This document shows, piece after piece, positions 35,233 through 44,896 of a stretch of DNA of 64,000 bases. This DNA is from UBA2589 sp038120095. GTDB lineage: Bacteria > Gemmatimonadota > Gemmatimonadetes > Longimicrobiales > Gaopeijiaceae. The first letter of the stretch is position 1. Every line of letters starts with the position of its first letter. The position numbers and the translations under genes were made by a program. Where the stretch lies: NCBI GenBank assembly GCA_038120095.1, contig JAYOKZ010000001.1, positions 1-64,000 of the forward strand, written 5' to 3'. The notes beneath the pieces are model-generated. The model made no database searches. It was not told the origin of the DNA and saw only the letters and a program-made list of their open reading frames with translations.

Positions 35233-35921
35233 GGGTCATCCACGCAACAGCAGTCGCGGTCCTCGTCGTGGCCCTCGTCACGAGCCGCGCTCCCCTGAGG
35301 GCGCAGGAGACCGTCGCCGACGCGCGACTCCTCGAATCGATCGACCTGTACACGGGGGTTGCGGGCCACGTCGACGATGCGACTGCTCGCCAACTCCTCG
35401 AAGCCGCGGCCTCGGACCCCGACGATGTCCTCGCCACCATGTGGATCGCCAGGGTTCACTCCACCGGTCGCATGACCTTCCCACGTGACCCCGAACGGGC
35501 ACGGGAGATCGCGTCGGGTGTGATCGACGAGCTACGGGGACTCGCAGCGGACGGCGACGTCGAGGCCACCTTCCTGATGGGGACGGCGTACGACGAGTCG
35601 CTTGGAGTCGAGCAGGATTTCGGCGAAGCGATGCGCTGGTACCGGCGGGCCGCTCACATGGGCCACGTACTCGCGGTTCACAACGTCGGGAACATGTACA
35701 GGGACGGACGCGGCGTGGACGTCGACCACGCACGAGCCGCCATGTGGTGGCTCCGCGCGGCTCGAGCGGGGGATGTGATCCCCGCCCTCCGACTGGGAGA
35801 GGCCTACGAAGCTGGCCGGGGGGTGCCACGGAGCCTCGAAGACGCGCGTCAGTGGTACGAAAAGGCGGCCGCCGCGGGGAACGCGACGGCCGCCCAGGCA
35901 CTGGAGCGGATCGGCCGCTGA
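35229..35921 (+). CDS. Secreted Sel1-repeat protein
   Basis: A 230-residue protein with a signal peptide (IHATAVAVLVVALVTSRAPLRAQ) and at least four Sel1-type TPR-like repeats, including ATFLMGTAYDESLGVEQDFGEAMRWYRRAA, AVHNVGNMYRDGRGVDVDHARAAMWWLRAA and PALRLGEAYEAGRGVPRSLEDARQWYEKAA (recognised by the AxxxLGxxYxxGxGVxxDxxxAxxWxxxAA pattern). Such proteins act as protein-protein adaptors. The GTG start overlaps the FMN enzyme's stop by 4 bases, so the two are coupled. A partner relation between them is possible but not shown. Confidence 0.8.
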   Translation: MRVIHATAVAVLVVALVTSRAPLRAQETVADARLLESIDLYTGVAGHVDDATARQLLEAAASDPDDVLATMWIARVHSTGRMTFPRDPERAREIASGVIDELRGLAADGDVEATFLMGTAYDESLGVEQDFGEAMRWYRRAAHMGHVLAVHNVGNMYRDGRGVDVDHARAAMWWLRAARAGDVIPALRLGEAYEAGRGVPRSLEDARQWYEKAAAAGNATAAQALERIGR

Positions 35922-35933
35922 GCCCTTCCCGGG

Positions 35934-37607
35934 CTACCCTTCCTCCTGCTCGCTCATCGATCCTACCCGGCACTGCCCATCAGGCTGTCGAAGGGTCGGA
36001 TACGACACCCCCAGCTGCTCGAGGTACGAGTCGTACCGGTCCGAGTCGAAGTAGAACCTGCGCATCTCCTCACGGAAATCTTCCATGATCCCGGCATTCA
36101 TTTCGATCGCGGGCTCGTCTGACGGACGGATGAACGGCTCGTACTGAAGTTCCCGGGTCATCTCGTCGAAGTAGGCCCACGCCTGATCGACGAGTTCGGG
36201 GCGGACCATGAAATCGAGAAGAGTCATCGCCTGAGCCATCGCCCCCTGCGTCGCACCCTTGTGGGCAATCGGTGTCGCCATGGCGATCGCATTCGCCCAG
36301 TTGTGGCCCGGCAAGCCGGGGATATTGGAGGGAAAGGACAGTGTCGCCGTCGGGACATTCCACGAGATATCACCGATATCGTCAGCGTACCCCGCAGTGC
36401 GCTGCTCCTCCGTGAGTCCACCTCTCAGCGGAGCCAGCGCGGTAGCCAGCCCTGTCTCGGGCCCACTGACTTCACGCTGGGTAGCCCTCGCGAACCGCTG
36501 ATCCGCCTCGGTCCACTCGGGGAGGCCGACACGCTCGATGTTCTCGTACATTGTCTCGGCCACGACCCGGTTGAAGTGCCCCGGCCACGCCGACCCGATG
36601 ATGCGTGTCTCCGCCAGCCGCGTACCCGTCATCATCGCAGCCCCCTGTGCGACGGAATCACCAATCGCGAACAGATCCCGGATCTGCGGATAGTTCTTCT
36701 CGCGGAAGTAGAACCAGACCGACGCCTCGGACGGAACCACATTCGGCTGATCCCCCCCATCGTAAATGACGGAGTGTGATCGGTGTTGGGGCCGCAGATG
36801 TTCTCGACGGTAGTTCCAGCCGACCTCCATGAGATTCGCCGCGTCTGCTGCGCTCCGGCCACGCCAGGGGGCACCACCCGAATGAGCGGCGAACCCTTCG
36901 AACGTGAACATGGCCGAGACCAGGCCCGTACCCGGTGTCATGCCCCAGTTCGTCGAGAGATTGGAGCCCACGTGCGCATAGAGGACGATGTCGACGTCTT
37001 CGAAGACGCCGTCACGAACATAGTAGGCCTTCGTCGCCACCAGCTCCTCCGCAACACCCGGCCAGATCTGAATCGTGCCGGGAAGACCCTCCCGCTCCAT
37101 CAGGTCCTTCACGGCGAGTGCTGCCGTGATCTGAACGGCCATCCCGGAGTTGTGGCCCTCTCCATGCCCGGGTGCCCCGTCGACGAGAGGCAGATGACAC
37201 GCGACGCCGGGCGTCTGCGAGGCCTTGGGGATGTTATCGATGTCCGTCCCCAGTGAGATCTTCGGCTCCCCCGCACCCCAGGTGGCGACCCACGCCGTGG
37301 GAATCCCGGCGATCCCTTCCTCCACCGTGAATCCCTCGTCACGAAGCAGGTCGACCAGATACCGCGAGGTCTCGAACTCCTGGAAGCCCAGCTCTCCGTA
37401 ACTGAAGATCTGGTCGACCATGTCGGCCGTGAAGTCGCGACGCTCCTGCACGAAACTGACGAGCTGGGACTTCCAGTCTTCGAGCTGGGCGGACTGAGCG
37501 ACGAGATCCCCGGGGCGTCCTCCGAGCACCACACCACAGGCGAGCGTCAGGCTGAGGAGAGGCCCCGAAATGCGGGAAGGGACCGGACGGGGGCGTGAAT
37601 TGTTCAT
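35934..37607 (-). CDS. Secreted M20-family amidohydrolase (AbgB-like)
   Basis: A 557-residue M20/AbgB-type hydrolase. Metal-site segments: GHGEGHNSGM, VAEELVATKAYYV, VLYAHVGSN and the late LPGHNWANAIAM. A dimerisation lid follows VSAMFTFEGFAAHSGGAPWRG. ATG 37607 gives an export signal (hydrophobic SGPLLSLTLACGVVLGG). AbgB splits p-aminobenzoyl-glutamate; related enzymes hydrolyse N-acylated amino acids, so removal of acyl groups from amino acids outside the cytoplasm is likely. It is convergent with the Sel1 gene with 12 bases between the stops, and divergent from yhbY. Confidence 0.82.
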   Translation of the reverse strand: MNNSRPRPVPSRISGPLLSLTLACGVVLGGRPGDLVAQSAQLEDWKSQLVSFVQERRDFTADMVDQIFSYGELGFQEFETSRYLVDLLRDEGFTVEEGIAGIPTAWVATWGAGEPKISLGTDIDNIPKASQTPGVACHLPLVDGAPGHGEGHNSGMAVQITAALAVKDLMEREGLPGTIQIWPGVAEELVATKAYYVRDGVFEDVDIVLYAHVGSNLSTNWGMTPGTGLVSAMFTFEGFAAHSGGAPWRGRSAADAANLMEVGWNYRREHLRPQHRSHSVIYDGGDQPNVVPSEASVWFYFREKNYPQIRDLFAIGDSVAQGAAMMTGTRLAETRIIGSAWPGHFNRVVAETMYENIERVGLPEWTEADQRFARATQREVSGPETGLATALAPLRGGLTEEQRTAGYADDIGDISWNVPTATLSFPSNIPGLPGHNWANAIAMATPIAHKGATQGAMAQAMTLLDFMVRPELVDQAWAYFDEMTRELQYEPFIRPSDEPAIEMNAGIMEDFREEMRRFYFDSDRYDSYLEQLGVSYPTLRQPDGQCRVGSMSEQEEG

Positions 37608-37740
37608 GAGCAACACGGTCAGGGTGGATGGATCGGCCAAGATGCACATCGTGCGGGATCTCCGCGACCGATCGACGCTCCCGGCATCCTTCGAAAGCCA
37701 TCACCTGTTGGATGCGGAAGCCTCATGCCAGCTTCCCTTC

Positions 37741-38052
37741 ATGGATAACCTGACCTCCCGCCAGCGCGCTCACCTCCGCAAGCTGGCTCATCATCTCAAA
37801 CCGGTCGTTCTTGTGGGCGGCGACGGCGTGACCACTGCGGTTTTGAACGCGGTGGAAGAGGCATTCAACACCCGGGAACTGCTCAAGGTGAAGCTTCAGG
37901 AGTCGGCACCGCTCCACGTCAGGGATGCCGCTGGAGAGCTGTCGACTCGAATCATTGGATCGCACTCCGTGCAAACCATCGGGCGCACCGTCATCCTCTA
38001 CCGGCCGCATCCCGAGCACCCCGAGATCCGGCTCCCCCGTCCCGGCGACTGA
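37741..38052 (+). CDS. yhbY: YhbY-family ribosome assembly RNA-binding protein
   Basis: A 103-residue CRS1/YhbY (CRM) domain protein: LTSRQRAHLRKLAHHLKPVVLVGGDG, then TTAVLNAVEEAFNTRELLKVKL and ending in the strand-rich HSVQTIGRTVILYRPHPEH. The GGDG loop matches the GxxG RNA-contacting motif. It associates with pre-50S particles in other bacteria. The start at ATG 37741 matches the family length; longer starts would add unrelated residues. A small gene begins one base after its stop. Confidence 0.9.
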   Translation: MDNLTSRQRAHLRKLAHHLKPVVLVGGDGVTTAVLNAVEEAFNTRELLKVKLQESAPLHVRDAAGELSTRIIGSHSVQTIGRTVILYRPHPEHPEIRLPRPGD

Positions 38053-38053
38053 C

Positions 38054-38332
38054 GTGTCGCGGGCATTCGTCAAGGAAGATGACCACCAGCAGGAACCGGA
38101 ATTCCGGCTGCCGGACCCCGACTCTCCGTACTACGCGGAAGCTGCGGCGTGGGCGCTCATCCAGGGTGCGGACGAGGGGGACTCACGCTCCGCCGAACTC
38201 GCAACCGGGTACGCGTGGGGTGATCCGGCGCTGATCACCCCGATCGAGGCCATCCTCGAGCGCGCCGAAACCGACGGTGAAGACCGGGTCGCACAACTCG
38301 CGCGGCGGTATCTGAAGGCCGCCCGACGCTAG
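38054..38332 (+). CDS. Small hypothetical protein downstream of yhbY
   Basis: A 92-residue acidic soluble protein starting at GTG 38054, one base after the yhbY stop, so probably co-translated. It contains no recognised domain; the sequence is mostly helical (EAAAWALIQGADEGD, ITPIEAILERAE and VAQLARRYLKAARR). Function unknown. Confidence 0.6.
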   Translation: MSRAFVKEDDHQQEPEFRLPDPDSPYYAEAAAWALIQGADEGDSRSAELATGYAWGDPALITPIEAILERAETDGEDRVAQLARRYLKAARR

Positions 38333-38346
38333 GACAGCGCCGCGGT

Positions 38347-39804
38347 TCAGCGGTTTCCCGCGACAACGGCTTCCGCCTCGATCTCCACGAGATATCCCTC
38401 ACCGATCAGCCCGGCACGAACGAGTGTGTTCGCTGGCTGGACGTGGCCGAGTTTCGCCCCGTGCACCTTCGAGATGGCCTCGGCATCATCGGGGTTCACG
38501 ACGTAGATCCGGGTGCGCACGACGTCGTCGAGCGTACCGCCCAGAGAACGGATCGCGCCCTCGATCTTGTCCAGGCAGAAGAGAGCCTGCGAGCCGGCGT
38601 CGTCACCCCCGATCAGCCGATCGCCGTGGGTTGCGGTTGTCCCGGACACGAAGATGCGGTCTCCCTTCCGCACGGCCCGAGAGAATCCAGCCAGATCCTC
38701 CCAGACGGTGCCGCTCAGAGCCCGCGTCCGGTCTCCCGGGCCCTCCTCCACGGGATACGGAGAGGGTGTCTCGTCGAAGTGGTCGCTAAGGTCTCCGGCT
38801 GCAGTCAGGAACGGGGGCATCCGATACTCGTCCCCGCAGTCACCCGGAATCGGATCGAGGGCGGCCACCGCCGCGTCGATCTCCTCACGACTCTCCGCGT
38901 CGATGGAGAAGCCGAACAACCCCGCGGTCTCGTCGATGTACTCACTCCGGCCGAGGCGCGCCCCGACGATGATTCCGCCGACGGCGGGCGCCTCGAGCAT
39001 GCAGCGACAGGCGATATTCGCGATCGACACGTCGAGCCGGCGTGCAGCCCGGGCGAGTGCCGAGAGAAGATCCTGGTAACGAGCCCACCCACCCGCAGCG
39101 TCGATGAACCGCTTGTACTTCATCTGAGACCACGTCTCGAGAGCGTCCATCTCCGGTTCCGGAACCCCCAGCCACCGCTCGCTGAAGAACCCTCCCGCAA
39201 CGGTACCGAACGCCAGCAACGTCACGCCCCGCTCGCGACACAGGGTCGTCATCGCGCCCGCGGCTCGCTGATCCAGCAGGGAATAGCACACCTGATTCGA
39301 CACGATGTCGACCCCGGAGTCGAGCAGCATTCGGAGATGTGTCGTATCCGTGTTGGTCAGTGCCAGGTGACGAATCAAGCCCTCGTCCCGCAGGTCCTGC
39401 AGGTGGAAGATGCAGTCGAGCCAGCCGGGGTCGCTGTAGCTCCACGCGTGGAACTGGAGGACGTCGATCGCATCCACCTGCATGCGGGAGCGTGCGGTCT
39501 CGACCGCATCGCGGACGTCCTGCGCCGAGTGGGCGCCGGGCGTCGGCACCCACTTCGTGAGGAGCTGTGCTTCCCCCGGCGATTCCGAGGAGAAGTGACC
39601 GGCAATCAACTCGGACGACCCGTAGTGGTCGGCCATGTCGAAGGTGGTCAGTCCCGCGTCGACGTACCGCCTCATCTCGGCCGCCCCGGCAGCCGTATCG
39701 ACCATGCCGCCGTCCCGCTCCATGTCCGCGATCTGCCACAAACCCGTCAGCACACGGGAAATCTCCAGCCCGGGGGCGAGCTCGAAACGCTCCACCTTGC
39801 TCAT
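38347..39804 (-). CDS. Aldo/keto reductase fused to a RidA-family domain
   Basis: A 485-residue two-domain protein. The N-terminal region (about 1-320) is an aldo/keto reductase with the catalytic tetrad visible: D and Y in FDMADHYGSSE, K in LLTKWVP and H in LQFHAWSY. The C-terminal region (about 365-485) is a RidA/YjgF domain with DRIFVSGTTATHGDR, DVVRTRIYVVNPDD and NTLVRAGLIGEGYLVEIEAEAV, including the Arg and Glu of the imine deaminase site. The fusion suggests that a reactive enamine or imine and its carbonyl product are handled together. ATG 39804 is preceded by AAAGGA. It is 62 bases downstream of the APC permease gene's neighbour region on the same strand. Confidence 0.85.
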   Translation of the reverse strand: MSKVERFELAPGLEISRVLTGLWQIADMERDGGMVDTAAGAAEMRRYVDAGLTTFDMADHYGSSELIAGHFSSESPGEAQLLTKWVPTPGAHSAQDVRDAVETARSRMQVDAIDVLQFHAWSYSDPGWLDCIFHLQDLRDEGLIRHLALTNTDTTHLRMLLDSGVDIVSNQVCYSLLDQRAAGAMTTLCRERGVTLLAFGTVAGGFFSERWLGVPEPEMDALETWSQMKYKRFIDAAGGWARYQDLLSALARAARRLDVSIANIACRCMLEAPAVGGIIVGARLGRSEYIDETAGLFGFSIDAESREEIDAAVAALDPIPGDCGDEYRMPPFLTAAGDLSDHFDETPSPYPVEEGPGDRTRALSGTVWEDLAGFSRAVRKGDRIFVSGTTATHGDRLIGGDDAGSQALFCLDKIEGAIRSLGGTLDDVVRTRIYVVNPDDAEAISKVHGAKLGHVQPANTLVRAGLIGEGYLVEIEAEAVVAGNR

Positions 39805-39867
39805 CACGTCCTTTCTTCCAATCGGTTTCGTGCGCCGCTCGGACCGGTGCTCGCTCCCACGAACACG

Positions 39868-41352
39868 CTACTCCGGCGGCAGCTCCGCGAAGATCGCCTC
39901 CACATCGACTCCGTCGGCTTTCAACTTCGCCACTTCTCGGAAATAGACTATGGATGCCCCGGCCATGACCGCGACCCACAGCGCCGTGGAGTGGAAGTAC
40001 CAGGCGGCGAGATCGGCCGTCAGGTCCTTCCAGAGGTGCACACCGAGAAAGACCATCAGGAGCACCGCCCCCGTCAGAGCCAGCGGGGCCTGAATCGCCC
40101 GATTCCGAACCACCGTCATGCGGGACGCGATCTCCGGATTCCGTGACGGGAGGCTCAGAACCGTCAGACACATGACGCCGAAGTTCACGAGCATGGACGT
40201 CACGAGGATGTCGACGCCGAGGAAAAAATCTCCGGCGAAGTGGCTGCCGAGAATGGCTGCGGTCGCCATGAGGCCGCTGAGTACGATTGCAACATGAGGG
40301 GTGTGCCACTTCGGGTGCACCCTCGCGACCCCGCGCGGAAAGACTCCGTCCTCGGCCCAAGCGAACATCAGACGGGAAACGGCGAGCAGCATGGCCGGCA
40401 GGTCGTTGATGAGGGCGATCGCGGCTCCTGCGACGATGAGTGCCGTCCACTGGGGCTCGAGCACGTATCCGAGCAGCCCGGGTGCCGTGAGGTCCTGAGT
40501 CTGCGCACGCTCGGCGATGAACTGCCAGGGTACCGTGTTGTACACCGCCGCCGTGAAGAGGAAGTAAAAAAGGCCCACCGTCCCGATCGCGATGCCGATC
40601 GCGAGAGGGAGAGAGCGCTCGGGGTCTCTGGCCTCACCCCCTGCCTGAGCGATCGAATCGAACCCGATGAAACTCGAAAACAGGATCGCCGAGGCAGCCA
40701 GCATTCGACTCCACGAAAACTCGGCGCTCACGTCGGGCACCCCGACGCCTTCCCGGGCCATCAGTCCGGCGGCGAAGTCGGTCTGATCGAAGAGGAAGCC
40801 GGCTACGATGACGACCCCACCCAGGGCGAACATCACGAACATCAGCGGCACCAGGATGCGTTCGACATTCCCGACACCGCGCATGTTGATGCCGACCGAG
40901 ACCCACAGGAATGCGAGCGCGAGACCCACCCGAACCGGGCCCTGATCCAGGGTCATGGCCAGCCCGTCCATTCCGAACGCGGCGACCGCGTCTCGGATGA
41001 ACGGAATCATGACGTAGGAAACCACCCCGATCGCCACGGAAAGACCGAACCACTGCGAAAAACTGGCGACGAAGCCCAGGTACGGGCTCAGGCCGCGGCT
41101 GGCGAAGACATAGCTGCCACCTGCCCTCGGCATGGCCGACGACAGCGTCGCGTAGGCGAGCGCAGCCAGGACCGCAGGGACCGCTGCGAAGAGATAGGCC
41201 GGCAATACATAGGGCCCGATCCCGGGCACACTCCTCTGCAGCATGAACGGGATGATGTTGATCGCCGCGCCGAGCATGGAACAGATGCCCGTCGCGGCGA
41301 GCCCGAGGAGCCCGAGTCGACGCTCGAGCCCTGAACTGGATTCCGGGACCAT
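39868..41352 (-). CDS. APC-superfamily amino acid permease
   Basis: A 494-residue permease with about 12 membrane helices. It begins with the APC signature around LGLAATGICSMLGAAINIIPF, followed by AALAYATLSSAMPRAGGSYVFASR and FSSFIGFDSIAQAGGEARDPERS, which match the conserved helix 1, helix 3 and helix 6/loop features of cationic or broad-range amino acid carriers. It should import amino acids with H+. The start at ATG 41352 lies 11 bases after the stop of the MMPL gene, so it is third in a lipoprotein-MMPL-permease operon. The substrate is not determined. Confidence 0.85.
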   Translation of the reverse strand: MVPESSSGLERRLGLLGLAATGICSMLGAAINIIPFMLQRSVPGIGPYVLPAYLFAAVPAVLAALAYATLSSAMPRAGGSYVFASRGLSPYLGFVASFSQWFGLSVAIGVVSYVMIPFIRDAVAAFGMDGLAMTLDQGPVRVGLALAFLWVSVGINMRGVGNVERILVPLMFVMFALGGVVIVAGFLFDQTDFAAGLMAREGVGVPDVSAEFSWSRMLAASAILFSSFIGFDSIAQAGGEARDPERSLPLAIGIAIGTVGLFYFLFTAAVYNTVPWQFIAERAQTQDLTAPGLLGYVLEPQWTALIVAGAAIALINDLPAMLLAVSRLMFAWAEDGVFPRGVARVHPKWHTPHVAIVLSGLMATAAILGSHFAGDFFLGVDILVTSMLVNFGVMCLTVLSLPSRNPEIASRMTVVRNRAIQAPLALTGAVLLMVFLGVHLWKDLTADLAAWYFHSTALWVAVMAGASIVYFREVAKLKADGVDVEAIFAELPPE

Positions 41353-41363
41353 GAAGGGAGAGG

Positions 41364-43466
41364 TCAGGGGTTGTGGAGGGCGGTTGCGAGGCGTGGCAGG
41401 ACGAGTAGAGCCATCCCCGCCGCCGTCATGGTACCTACAATCACCGCAAGTCCGAAACGCTGGGTCGGCGGGAACGATGACAGCAGAAAGATCCCGAAAC
41501 CGGCACAGATGATCGCTGACGCCCCCAGGACGGGCCATCTGATCTGGTCTACAGCACGTTCCCACGGCGTGGTGGATCCGGTTGCTGCCAGCTTCCGGAC
41601 CCGCACGACAAGATGGATCATCGAGTCTGCCCCGATCGCAAGCGCAATGTTCGCGGCGGGTGACGAGATGATGTCGATCGCAATGCGGGCATGCCCGAAC
41701 GTCCCCAGGATCACGAGCGGGATCGCTCCGAGGCAGGCCCACATCGCACCCGCAACCAAGCCCGAGCGCGCGACGACCCACGCGACACCGATAAAGAGGG
41801 CGAGCAGACCACCGATACCGGTACGAAGTGATGACGCGAGGAGTCGGCCGAGTTGAGCCTGCAGGTCATAGAGGCCCGCGACGACGTCCGCCTGAAGCCC
41901 GGCTGCCTGAACTCGAGCCGTCACCCGATCGATGACCTCGGCTCGCGGCTCCGTCGACGTCTCTCTCATCCGAAGGGAGTAACGCGCCCGACTCCGGTCC
42001 GGGGTCACGAAGCCGAGCGCAACGCCGCCCAGTGCGTCGGAGGAAGCAAGGTCGAGAAGCATCCCCACCGGAAGCAGCCCGGCCAGAGGAATCGTACGGG
42101 CATGGTCGATCAACAACGTTGGCGACAGTACCACCCCCACGGCCGGATCTTCCTCGAGGGCCGCCTGAAGAGCATCGAGTCGCCCGTACACATCCCGAGA
42201 CGACACGACGTCGCCGCCCGGGTCCGACACGACGATGTCCAGCGTACTGCTGCCGCCATCGGCATCGACGAGCGCCAACCCTTCGCGGAGGTCCGACCCG
42301 GCGGCGAAGTAACTGAGCAGCCCCGGGTCGGTATCCAGGCGCGTGACTCCGAACGCCGTGGTGCCCACGACGACGAGCGCAGTCCCGAGGACCAGACCCC
42401 GGTGGTCGAGCATGACGTGCCGACCCTCCTCGGTCATCCGACGCGGGATTCGGGCCCAGCGTCCCAACACGGCCGGGTACACCACGTAGGCGGCGGCAAG
42501 TGCAGTCAGCGTACCCGCGATGCCGGCCACGCCGAGTTCACGCAACGGTCGGGCCGACGCCACCAGAAGACTCGCAAAGCCAAGGAACGTCGTCGTCATG
42601 CTCCAGAACGAGCCCTCCCATGTCTCGCGGATTGCCTCCCGGATTCGACGTGCGCGGTCCTCCCCGTCCCGCCGCCTCCAATTGGCCGTCAGAAACACGA
42701 CGTGGGACAAGGTCAGTACGAAGACGATGGTGACGAGATTGGCGGTAAGGAGACCGATACCTGCCTTGAGCGCCTGAGCGATCACGAGCGTCGCACTCAC
42801 CGAAACCAGACATGTCGCCAAGGTCCCGCAGACGATTGCAGCGTCGCGATACACCATCCCGATCAGTAGTGCGAACACGAGAACTGCGGCCGCGCTGAAG
42901 ACGATCAGATCGCGGTAGAGACTCCTGCGAATCAGTTCGACGATCGCAGGCACGCCGGAGACGACGATCGCGAGTGACGGCGATGCGTGTCGCTCGACCA
43001 CGGCCTCCACGCGGGGAAGCAGAGCCTCGGGGTCAGTCCCATCGACCTGCAGGACGATGTTGGTAGCATCGGGGTCGGGGGTCAGCAGAATTCTGCCGAA
43101 GAGTGGGCTGTTGGTCGGGTCGTCGGTCGAGACGCTGAAACCACCCTCCACGCCCTCGACCGCGAGAAGTTCAGTCGTGAGCTCGACGATTCCGTCTCGA
43201 TACTCGGCCTGGCTGCCTCCCTCGTTCGAAACCCGGAGAATGAGCTGGGCACCGGAGGGAAACGCTTCGGCCACGTCGCGCGAGGCCCGCATCTGCGGAT
43301 CGTCCGCGGCAAAAAAGAAGTCGCTCTCGACTCTCGGCGAGAGATCGACCACGAAAGCCACCGCCGCCAGGCCGAGTGCGGCCAGCCCCGGGGCCAGCCA
43401 CCCGGACCACCGGGAGGTCCAGAGCGTGAGCAGAGGCCCGTCAGACGGCAGGCGGAAGACGCTCAA
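41364..43466 (-). CDS. MMPL/RND-superfamily exporter
   Basis: A 700-residue membrane protein with the two-fold RND repeat: one helix, a periplasmic domain, a five-helix bundle (including LIVFSAAAVLVFALLIGMVYRDAA and TANLVTIVFVLTLSHVVFLTANWRRR), then the same again (LGAIPLVILG, NIALAIGADSMIHLVVRVRKLA). This size and layout fit the MMPL/HpnN-type lipid or hydrophobic-compound exporters rather than tripartite drug pumps. The start is TTG 43466, 9 bases after the stop of the lipoprotein gene. It probably moves a lipid or fatty compound across the periplasm with the help of that lipoprotein. Confidence 0.8.
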   Translation of the reverse strand: MSVFRLPSDGPLLTLWTSRWSGWLAPGLAALGLAAVAFVVDLSPRVESDFFFAADDPQMRASRDVAEAFPSGAQLILRVSNEGGSQAEYRDGIVELTTELLAVEGVEGGFSVSTDDPTNSPLFGRILLTPDPDATNIVLQVDGTDPEALLPRVEAVVERHASPSLAIVVSGVPAIVELIRRSLYRDLIVFSAAAVLVFALLIGMVYRDAAIVCGTLATCLVSVSATLVIAQALKAGIGLLTANLVTIVFVLTLSHVVFLTANWRRRDGEDRARRIREAIRETWEGSFWSMTTTFLGFASLLVASARPLRELGVAGIAGTLTALAAAYVVYPAVLGRWARIPRRMTEEGRHVMLDHRGLVLGTALVVVGTTAFGVTRLDTDPGLLSYFAAGSDLREGLALVDADGGSSTLDIVVSDPGGDVVSSRDVYGRLDALQAALEEDPAVGVVLSPTLLIDHARTIPLAGLLPVGMLLDLASSDALGGVALGFVTPDRSRARYSLRMRETSTEPRAEVIDRVTARVQAAGLQADVVAGLYDLQAQLGRLLASSLRTGIGGLLALFIGVAWVVARSGLVAGAMWACLGAIPLVILGTFGHARIAIDIISSPAANIALAIGADSMIHLVVRVRKLAATGSTTPWERAVDQIRWPVLGASAIICAGFGIFLLSSFPPTQRFGLAVIVGTMTAAGMALLVLPRLATALHNP

Positions 43467-43475
43467 CCCAACCCG

Positions 43476-44822
43476 TCATCGGATACCGCCTAGAATCTGG
43501 TCGAACGTTCCAATCGCGATCGCCACCGCCAACTCCTCCAGGACCTCGCCTTCGATCACCCGCATCTGATCCGATATCACGGAAGGATCGAAAAATGGCT
43601 CCCGGTCCGGTGGCAGCTCCAGCTGAGCCGGATCGCCGTCGAACTCACCCCTCATGAACGGACCACTCCGTCTCGAGGAAGCAGAGAATCGGTTGACCTC
43701 CCGACCCGACCCATCGACAAGGATGATGTCGGATTCGACGTAGTATCGAAGCGTGCCCTCCAGAGTGAAGTACGACACGGTATCCATGACCGTGGTACGG
43801 CGCGCTCCCTGACGCACGTTGCGCGGGATGACCGCCTGATACTCGCCGCGTTCGACATCCGTCTCGACCACGTCGATACCGGAAAGGCGGATCATGACGC
43901 CAAGGTCCGCACCGATGAGTTCGAGGGCCCGACCGACGAGCAGCGGCGACTGCGTGGCCTGACCACGGAGTAGACCGCGGAGTTCCGTGCGGAGAATGGC
44001 AGGATCGGCCATCTCCACGAAGAGCGGCGGGCGCGTCCAGTGATCCAGATTCAGATCGCTGTCGAGTGCCACCTCGAATTCACCGCCCAGCCAGTCACGG
44101 ACCCCGGGGTCCGCAGTCACCGGTGCGACGGCGACAACGATCGTCCCGGCCTCGAGTGCGGCTTCCTGCACGTCGCGGACAGCGAGCACCGTCTCGCGAG
44201 ACGGAGAGCCCCGAACCTCGAGAGAACGCTGAGCGAGCTCGTAGGCCGTGCGCGGACGCTGATCCTCGAGCTCGACACCGGCCCAGTCCAATAGAACGCG
44301 CGTCTCCGCGTCATAGGACATCTCGACCTGATCACGCGACGGGAGAAGGTCGCCGCGCGCGCCTCTGTACAGATCAACCGCGTCCTCCCATCGACCTTCC
44401 TGCGCTGCCCGATCGCCCTCCACCATCTGCCAGTCGATGGCGGTGTTGAAGATCGTGCGGCGAAGCTCGGAGTACTCCGGAGGCAAGCCGAGCCGCTCTC
44501 CCACCTGACGAACCCGGGCGGCCATACGGTCGACCGTCTGATACCGGCCCGCTGCGGCGACCGGATCTCCCCGACGCTCCAGATCGTCCGCTTCTTCCAT
44601 GGCGATCATGACCGCCGAATCGCCCGCAATCCTCATATTTTCTCGAGCGCCCGCGATCTCGGAGTCTTTTTCGATGGCTTCCGCATACCGGTAGACCGCC
44701 TCGGCGTAGCGGCCCTGCGCCTGGAGTGCGAGGCCTTCGTTCAAGCGGTCCTCTGCCGAGGCACATCCTGAAACGGCGAGTGCCAACAGGAGAGAGAGGT
44801 GTCGTGCGTTCGCTGATGACAT
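43476..44822 (-). CDS. Lipoprotein of unknown function with N-terminal TPR-like helices
   Basis: A 448-residue lipoprotein; ATG 44822 (AGAGGAT upstream) gives the lipobox LAVSGC with Cys20. Residues 25-200 form helical TPR-like repeats (LNEGLALQAQGRYAEAVYRYAEAI and similar). The C-terminal half is mostly beta (VIPRNVRQGARRTTVMDTVSY, EGTLRYYVESDIILVDGSGRE), resembling an outer-membrane-associated assembly protein. It is the first gene of an operon with the MMPL exporter and the permease, 9 bases upstream of the exporter, so a role as periplasmic partner of that exporter is the best inference. Confidence 0.65.
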   Translation of the reverse strand: MSSANARHLSLLLALAVSGCASAEDRLNEGLALQAQGRYAEAVYRYAEAIEKDSEIAGARENMRIAGDSAVMIAMEEADDLERRGDPVAAAGRYQTVDRMAARVRQVGERLGLPPEYSELRRTIFNTAIDWQMVEGDRAAQEGRWEDAVDLYRGARGDLLPSRDQVEMSYDAETRVLLDWAGVELEDQRPRTAYELAQRSLEVRGSPSRETVLAVRDVQEAALEAGTIVVAVAPVTADPGVRDWLGGEFEVALDSDLNLDHWTRPPLFVEMADPAILRTELRGLLRGQATQSPLLVGRALELIGADLGVMIRLSGIDVVETDVERGEYQAVIPRNVRQGARRTTVMDTVSYFTLEGTLRYYVESDIILVDGSGREVNRFSASSRRSGPFMRGEFDGDPAQLELPPDREPFFDPSVISDQMRVIEGEVLEELAVAIAIGTFDQILGGIR

Positions 44823-44896
44823 CGTCAGATCCTCTGAGTGGCTCGGCTCGTGCGTCCGCAACATAGTTCCGGCCTCCCTCGTCGTCAGTATTCCTC

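Noticed and set aside
35921..35935. AGCCC/GGGCT hairpin between the Sel1 and M20 genes
   Set aside because: Only five base pairs with no T-tract; too weak to call a terminator.
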